A DNA stretch of 64,000 nt. Origin: Nocardia colli (GTDB lineage Bacteria > Actinomycetota > Actinomycetes > Mycobacteriales > Mycobacteriaceae). The DNA is taken from NCBI RefSeq assembly GCF_008704205.1, contig NZ_VXLC01000008.1, positions 330,940 through 394,939 of the forward strand, given 5' to 3'. The translations under genes were made by a program, and so were the position numbers. Shown one piece after another: positions 59,520 to 64,000 of the stretch (its first letter is position 1; each line of letters starts with the position of its first letter). The notes under the pieces were generated by a model. That model worked only from the letters and a program-made list of their open reading frames with translations, searched no databases and had not been told where the DNA came from.

Positions 59520-60518
59520 ATGTCGTCACCTGAGTCCGATCGCAATCGCTTCGTTGCACTGCCCTTCACCGTTGTGCGCAAGGGTTATGCGCAAGACGAG
59601 GTACGCAACTACTTCGACCGCTTCGACGCCGAACTAAGGGTCACCGCTACCGACCGGGATGCTGCTGCGGCACAAGCCCGTAACCTCGCGAGCCAGCTCG
59701 AGGATGCGCGTGACGAGATCGACGAGCTCCGCAAGGAGGTCGACCGACTCTCGGTGCCGCCCACCACCGCGGAAGGCATGTCCGACCGCATCTCCCGCAT
59801 GCTGCGGCTGGCCTCCGACGAGGCCTCCGAGGTCCGTGCCCTGGCACAGGCCGAGGCCGCGGAAATGGTGTCGATCGCGGAGCAGCAAGCCACCGAGATG
59901 CGTGGCAAGTACGAGTCGTTGCTGGCCGAAACCAAGGAAAAGCGCGAGGCGCTCGAGATCGAGTTCGAGCAGACCCTGGCCAACGCGCGCACCGAGTCCG
60001 CCAAGATCATCGAAGCCGCGCAGGCCGAGGCCGACCGCCTGGGCAAGGAAGCCGATGCCAAGCGCAAGGCGACCCAGCAGGACTTCGAGGTCACCATGGC
60101 CGAGCGGCGCACCAAGCTCACCCGCGCCATGGAGGAGCTGGAGGCCACCAGCCGCGCCGAGGCCGCACAGCGGATCAAGGACGCGACCGACGAGGCCAAC
60201 CGCCTCATCACCTCCGCGACCCAGACCTCCGAGCGCAAGATCGCGCACGCGAAGGAACTGGCCGAGGAAATGCGCGTGCTGCGTGGACGCGTGCTCGCCC
60301 AGCTGCTCGGCATCCGCGGCCAGCTCGACTCGGTCCCCGCGATGCTCGCCGCGGTCAACCGGGAAAGCGAACTGCTGGACGGTGTTCCGGATCAGCGCAA
60401 GATCGGCAACAACACCAAGCAGGTCTCCGGTTCCAGCCGCAAGGCCATCTCCGAGGCTGCCTCCGAGGAAGACGACATCGTCGACGAGGAGCGCGAGAAC
60501 GCCGACATCAGCAACTAA
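59520..60518 (+). CDS. DivIVA-like coiled-coil protein
   Basis: 332 aa from ATG at 59520, with TAGTTT ending 7 nt upstream. The N-terminus (FTVVRKGYAQDEVRNYFDRF) is the DivIVA lipid-binding domain signature. A coiled coil then runs from about 35 to 270, rich in Ala, Glu, Arg and Lys (EQTLANARTESAKIIEAAQA). The last 60 residues are acidic and disordered (SEEDDIVDEERENADISN). Such proteins organise the pole or septum in actinobacteria. It is followed by a strong terminator and stands alone. Confidence 0.85.
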   Translation: MSSPESDRNRFVALPFTVVRKGYAQDEVRNYFDRFDAELRVTATDRDAAAAQARNLASQLEDARDEIDELRKEVDRLSVPPTTAEGMSDRISRMLRLASDEASEVRALAQAEAAEMVSIAEQQATEMRGKYESLLAETKEKREALEIEFEQTLANARTESAKIIEAAQAEADRLGKEADAKRKATQQDFEVTMAERRTKLTRAMEELEATSRAEAAQRIKDATDEANRLITSATQTSERKIAHAKELAEEMRVLRGRVLAQLLGIRGQLDSVPAMLAAVNRESELLDGVPDQRKIGNNTKQVSGSSRKAISEAASEEDDIVDEERENADISN

Positions 60519-60569
60519 TCTCGGCGGGCCACGCGGCGACTAGCGCAGTACCCCAACCGAATTCAACCC

Positions 60570-60597
60570 AAGGCCGCCCCGACACCGGGGCGGCCTT
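60570..60597 (+). terminator. GC-rich terminator after the DivIVA-like gene
   Basis: AAGGCCGCCCCG (60570-60581) pairs perfectly with CGGGGCGGCCTT (60586-60597), with a 4-nt loop. The stretch 60598-60786 beyond it holds no gene I can support. Confidence 0.85.
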
Positions 60598-60786
60598 ACT
60601 AATTCCCGGAGCCTTCGGGCGTTGCTTACCCGGAATCGCCTGCACCAACCGGACTTTGGGCATGAACATCACGTATCGGGCGAATCGCCTCGCTGGCAAC
60701 GATATTCGGGCGAACTGCGGAATGACCCGGCGCGACACGGACATTCAGGATGAAGGGCTCCGTCGACGCCGAGCCGGCGATCTGGC

Positions 60787-61095
60787 CTACGACCAGCGTC
60801 GGGTGATACCCCGCGTCTGCCGCCCGTTCCAGCAACCACTGTGCCAGTGCCTGCGGTCGTCCTCGCCGCCGTCCGCGGCCCAGGCGACGATGTGCGCCAC
60901 GCCGAGGGCGATTTCGTGGTCACACCCCGGGCAGCGGTAGGTCTTCACCGCACGGGACCCTGGGATGGTGCGGACGACGTACGTCTCGTCGCCGTCGGGC
61001 CCGGCCTCGGTCCGGCCGAAGACATCACCGAGCGGCGCGCCGCCCGTGCGCGAGCGGCCCGTGTGACCGTCTGCGCGCGGTTTACGACGAGGCAT
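60787..61095 (-). CDS. Small zinc-ribbon-like protein (annotated ATP/GTP-binding in relatives)
   Basis: 102 aa. A basic N-terminus (MPRRKPRADGHTGRSRTGG) leads into YVVRTIPGSRAVKTYRCPGC, then DHEIALGVAHIVAWAADGG and RRHWHSGCW. The CPGC plus HWHSGC arrangement gives two Cys and a His/Cys set suited to one zinc ion. Actinobacterial relatives have this Arg-rich head and CPGCxxEI core; function unknown. It is minus-strand, between the DivIVA-like gene and the rhomboid-like gene. Confidence 0.75.
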   Translation of the reverse strand: MPRRKPRADGHTGRSRTGGAPLGDVFGRTEAGPDGDETYVVRTIPGSRAVKTYRCPGCDHEIALGVAHIVAWAADGGEDDRRHWHSGCWNGRQTRGITRRWS

Positions 61096-61354
61096 GCTCC
61101 CCAGACTATTCCCCGGTCGCCGACGCCTTTACCCGGCCGGTCCGTCCGACGTGCTGGTTTGCCGAATGCGATCGGCAGGTCGGTTGGTTCGCCCTGCCGT
61201 TCTCAGGTTGATATGGCACAGTAGGGCACCGCCCGCAACACCTTTTCCGCCGCACGCCGCGATCAGTTTCGCAGCAAAATCACAGGGAATACCCTGATCG
61301 AGCGCAGCGGAGAACTCGATCATGGAGAGATACCGCACAGACACGGAGGTACGC

Positions 61355-62071
61355 ATGGCCGTCGCCACGATCACGGACGACCCGGCAACGGTCGTCGGTC
61401 CTCGCTGGTGGCGACCGCGGGTGCCCGCGACCGTCGGCTATCTGACCGCGCTGGTCATCGTCACGTCGATCTTCTCCGTGCTGAGCGACTCCGCCCAGTC
61501 GAAGGTGGTGCTGCACGCCAGCACCAATCTGCACAACCTGCTCCAGGGCCGCGTGGTCACGCTGCTGTCCAGCGCGCTGGTCATCGGCGACGTCGGCACC
61601 GCCTGGCTGATCATGCCGCTGCTCGCCTGCCTGCTCGGGCTGGCCGAGCTGCGCTTCGGCGCGCTGCACATGGTGCGCGTCTTCCTGGCCGGGCACATCG
61701 GCGCGACGCTGCTCGTGGCCGGCGGGCTCTGGGTGGCCGTCGAATTCGACTGGCTGCCCGCGAGTGTGCGCTGGAGCGAGGACGTCGGCATCAGCTACGG
61801 CTCGATGGCCTTGATCGGCGCCCTGGTATTCGTCGTGCCGAACCGGCTGCGGATCGCCTGGGCCGCAGTGTGGTTCACCGCCGCGATCGGCGGCGTGCTG
61901 CTCGGGCAGACCTTCACCAACGTCGGGCACCTGCTGGCCTTCTGCATCGGCACGGCCGTCGGCTACGGCATGATCCGGACCAAGACGCCGGTCACTCGCC
62001 GATTCACCCGGGTCGAGCAGGCCCTGCTCACCACCAGCGCGGTCCTGGCCGCGGCAATCCTGTTGGGCTGA
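61355..62071 (+). CDS. Rhomboid-like integral membrane protein
   Basis: 238 aa from ATG at 61355, with GGAGGT 4 nt upstream; an earlier in-frame ATG at 61322 has no such site. It has six membrane helices. SEDVGISYGSMALIGALVFV and FTNVGHLLAFCIGTAVGYGM place a Ser and a His where rhomboid catalytic residues sit, and LHNLLQGRVVTLLSSALVIG resembles the His-Asn helix. The Ser lies in ISYGS rather than GxSG, so protease activity is uncertain. It lies just upstream of nucS. Confidence 0.8.
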   Translation: MAVATITDDPATVVGPRWWRPRVPATVGYLTALVIVTSIFSVLSDSAQSKVVLHASTNLHNLLQGRVVTLLSSALVIGDVGTAWLIMPLLACLLGLAELRFGALHMVRVFLAGHIGATLLVAGGLWVAVEFDWLPASVRWSEDVGISYGSMALIGALVFVVPNRLRIAWAAVWFTAAIGGVLLGQTFTNVGHLLAFCIGTAVGYGMIRTKTPVTRRFTRVEQALLTTSAVLAAAILLG

Positions 62072-62096
62072 CGACAAGCTCCCGCACCCGGTCACC

Positions 62097-62102
62097 TACA
62101 GT
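62097..62102 (+). promoter_or_regulatory. Leaderless -10 element of nucS
   Basis: TACAGT ends 6 nt before the nucS GTG; there is no Shine-Dalgarno sequence. It implies a separate nucS transcript 26 bp beyond the stop of the rhomboid-like gene. Confidence 0.6.
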
Positions 62103-62108
62103 GCTGGG

Positions 62109-62795
62109 GTGCGCCTAGTGATTGCTCGCTGTCAGGTCGACTACGTGGGGCGACTCACCGCCCATCTCGCGATGGCCCGCCGCTTGCTCTTGGTGAAAGC
62201 GGACGGCTCCGTCCTCGTGCACTCCGACGGCGGCTCGTACAAGCCGCTGAACTGGATGAGCCCGCCGTGCTGGCTGGAGGAGCGCGGCGCCGCCGACATC
62301 CCCGATGGCGCGAAGGCGCTCTGGGTGGTCACCAACAAGGCCGGCGAGGAACTCCGCATCACCATCGAGGACATCGAGCACGACTCCTCGCACGAACTGG
62401 GCGTCGACCCCGGCCTGGTGAAAGACGGTGTGGAAGCCCACCTTCAGGTCCTGCTCGCCGAGCACGTGACCAACCTCGGCCCCGGCTACACCCTCATCCG
62501 CCGCGAATACATGACCGCCATCGGCCCGGTAGACCTGCTCTGCCGCGACGCCGACGGCGGCACCGTCGCGGTCGAGATCAAACGCCGCGGCGAGATCGAC
62601 GGCGTCGAACAACTCACCCGCTACCTCGAACTCCTCAACCGCGACCCCCTGCTCGCCCCGGTGGCCGGCGTCTTCGCCGCCCAGCAGATCAAGCCGCAGG
62701 CCCGCACCCTCGCCGAAGACCGCGGAATCCGCTGCCTCGTCCTCGATTACGACGCCCTGCGGGGTACGGAGAGCACCGAGTTCCGGTTGTTCTGA
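62109..62795 (+). CDS. nucS: NucS/EndoMS mismatch-specific endonuclease
   Basis: 228 aa from GTG at 62109. The N-terminal DNA-binding domain (RLVIARCQVDYVGRLTAHLA) and C-terminal RecB-like nuclease with IGPVDLLCRDADGGTVAVEI then KRRGEIDGVEQLTRYLELLN (the D-x(n)-ExK core) are complete. In mycobacteria and other actinobacteria lacking MutS/MutL, NucS provides mismatch repair, cutting both strands at G-T and similar mispairs. The C-terminus (STEFRLF) ends like a beta-clamp-binding peptide. Corresponds to M. tuberculosis Rv1321. Confidence 0.95.
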   Translation: MRLVIARCQVDYVGRLTAHLAMARRLLLVKADGSVLVHSDGGSYKPLNWMSPPCWLEERGAADIPDGAKALWVVTNKAGEELRITIEDIEHDSSHELGVDPGLVKDGVEAHLQVLLAEHVTNLGPGYTLIRREYMTAIGPVDLLCRDADGGTVAVEIKRRGEIDGVEQLTRYLELLNRDPLLAPVAGVFAAQQIKPQARTLAEDRGIRCLVLDYDALRGTESTEFRLF

Positions 62796-62838
62796 ACGGC
62801 GGCGCCCGTCGAGACGGGCGCCGGCCGGTCCCGAACGA

Positions 62839-63723
62839 TCAAGCGGCCCTTGCCTTGTCGGCGAGCCCCGCATGGTCGACGTACCAGTCGATCAGCGAGC
62901 GCAGATAGTCCACGTCCATCGGGAAGTGGATGGCCGCGCCGTACTGTTCGGCGACATCCTGCGCGAAAGACTTGGTGCCACCGCCCTGGGCCGGATAAAA
63001 CCCCATGGTGCGGTCGAGTCGGCGCTCGATCGCGGTGAGGCTACTCGGGCAGGTGACGAATTCGAGCTCGCGCACACCTGCCGTGGCCGCCACAACCGAC
63101 ACGACATCCCCGACCGACGGGGCCGACCCGTTCGTCAGATGCACGATCCCGGCCGCGAACCCCGGCCGCAGGGACAGCGAAACTGCCTGCTGCACAACGA
63201 GATCGATCGGAACAAGATTGATCTCCGCGGTCGGGTCGACGCAGGCGCCCACCCGCTTCGGCAGGAATCGCGCACCGAGGATTCGCTCCGCACACCGCTC
63301 GAACCGCATGCACTCGCGAACCAGTCCGTACCGCCCGGTGAAGTTGGTCGCCGACAACGTCCGGCTGTGCCCGACAACGACACTCGGGCGCCAAATGCAG
63401 GTCGACATCGAGTCACGCTCCGCCACAAGGTGTTCCGCGGCGATCTTGCTCAGTTGGTACCTGCTGCGGTCCTCGAACCTGAGCGACGCCGCACAGTGCC
63501 ACACGTCGGTGATTTCCCGGGCCGGCAGTTGGCCGACGACCGCCGCCGAGGTGAGGTCGCCGGCTCGCAGCGCCGACAGGCAACGCTGCTCGGCCGCCGA
63601 GTCGCCGTCGCGCACCAGCAGGTGGATCGGTGCGTCCGTCTTTTCCAGCAGTTCCAGGGTCAGCGCGGCACCGACGACCGGTCGCTCCGGTCAACAGATA
63701 TTCGATCGACCGGTGGTCGGCAT
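62839..63723 (-). pseudogene. Decayed thioester-reductase-type extended SDR gene
   Basis: ATG at 63723 (AAGGAG upstream) gives PTTGRSNIC and then an in-frame TGA at 63691-63693. The expected LLTGATG Rossmann loop is encoded just there but in another frame, and VVGAALTLELLEK resumes in the first frame, so one base and then two bases appear lost. Further on, ITDVWHCAASLRFEDR runs straight into SRYQLSKIAAEHLVAE, skipping the 60-70 residues normally between. The catalytic YxxxK (YQLSK) and the C-terminal half are intact. A GTG at 63615 could still start a truncated product. Downstream of, and overlapping, the MMPL gene. Confidence 0.75.
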
Positions 63724-64000
63724 CTCCGCTCCTTCCCTAGGTATCGGGGGAACGAGGGGAACCACCAGTTCCAGCGGCCCATGATCTGCATCAACGCGGG
63801 CACCAGGACGAGCCGGATCACGGTCGCGTCGATGATCAAGGCCATGGCGATGGCGAATCCGAACACGCGCAGGCCGCTGATGTCGGAAACCAGCAGACTG
63901 CCGAAGGCAACCGCGAGAATCGCCGCGGCCAGTGAAATCGGCCGGGCCGTGCGTTGCAGACCGGTCGAGACCGAGCCACGGTTGTCGCCAGTGGCCTGAT
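63660..64000 (-). CDS. MMPL-family transporter, C-terminal end only
   Basis: About 113 residues up to the TGA at 63660; the rest lies beyond the right edge. The visible part is the last membrane bundle: TGDNRGSVSTGLQRTARPIS, then LAAAILAVAFGSLLVSDISG and FGFAIAMALIIDATVIRLVL, ending LMQIMGRWNWWFPSFP. This is the standard C-terminus of actinobacterial MMPL/RND lipid exporters, but about 35 extra residues follow (RYLGKERRCRPPVDRISVDR), running over the start of the SDR gene. Loss of a normal nearer stop may be part of the decay of this locus. Confidence 0.88.
   Translation of the reverse strand, partial: QATGDNRGSVSTGLQRTARPISLAAAILAVAFGSLLVSDISGLRVFGFAIAMALIIDATVIRLVLVPALMQIMGRWNWWFPSFPRYLGKERRCRPPVDRISVDRSDRSSVPR

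Overview
The window is GC-rich, densely coded actinobacterial chromosome. Gene content and order point to a mycolic-acid bacterium (order Mycobacteriales), most likely Nocardia or a close relative. About 27.9-62.8 kb follows, in inverted order, the Mycobacterium tuberculosis block Rv1321-Rv1343c (nucS, methylmalonyl-CoA epimerase, fadA4, thioredoxin-like protein, glgB, glgE, glgP, dinG, pncB, clpS, DUF2017, P1 peptidase, mec, cysO, cysM, rhomboid, Rv1339-type phosphodiesterase, rph, rdgB, DUF3817, LprD-like). That assignment rests on recalled synteny and protein motifs; no search was run. EspG and DUF3558 proteins and a 7.5-kb insertion unlike M. tuberculosis argue for Nocardia rather than Mycobacterium.

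Region 1 (0-27.8 kb) is accessory and rich in regulators. It holds two LysR regulators, a PhoU-like protein, a TDT-family transporter, an ECF sigma factor, a GntR-TetR fusion regulator divergent from an FAD monooxygenase, a haloalkane dehalogenase, a secreted HNH nuclease, an ABC exporter, a second monooxygenase in line with a PadR regulator and a DHA2 drug exporter carrying a winged-helix tail, a frameshifted principal-like sigma factor, two TetR regulators, a secreted lipase and an SDR. Several operator-like palindromes overlap promoters here. A 670-bp gene-free stretch at 10.8-11.5 kb looks like a structured small-RNA gene ending in a strong hairpin.

Region 2 (27.8-40.3 kb) is the conserved housekeeping block: nucleotide-pool and RNA processing (rdgB, rph), cAMP hydrolysis, sulfide-carrier cysteine synthesis (mec-cysO-cysM), protein quality control (clpS, rhomboid, P1 peptidase), NAD salvage (pncB, pncA) and DinG helicase. 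Compared with M. tuberculosis, murI is missing between the rhomboid and phosphodiesterase genes.

Region 3 (40.4-48 kb) is inserted between dinG and glgP. It contains a methyltransferase, a four-gene type VII secretion-associated module (DUF3558 lipoprotein, small helical protein, WXG/PPE-like protein with a long Pro/Thr/Ser tail, EspG), the 3' remnant of a second DUF3558 gene, and RidA, DoxX, AzgA-type and DUF3108-like genes.

Region 4 (48-62.8 kb) carries the GlgE alpha-glucan genes (glgP divergent from glgE-glgB, with two inserted genes between), a redox-inactive thioredoxin-like protein, thiolase, epimerase, a DivIVA-like coiled-coil protein, a rhomboid-like membrane protein and nucS. The right edge has the end of an MMPL transporter overlapping a decayed thioester-reductase-type SDR gene.

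Two features cut across the window. A GCATGC-centred ~70-bp hairpin repeat occurs three times, each time beside the stop codon of a minus-strand gene. More than a dozen genes have a TANNNT hexamer ending 6-7 nt before the start codon, the signature of leaderless transcripts.
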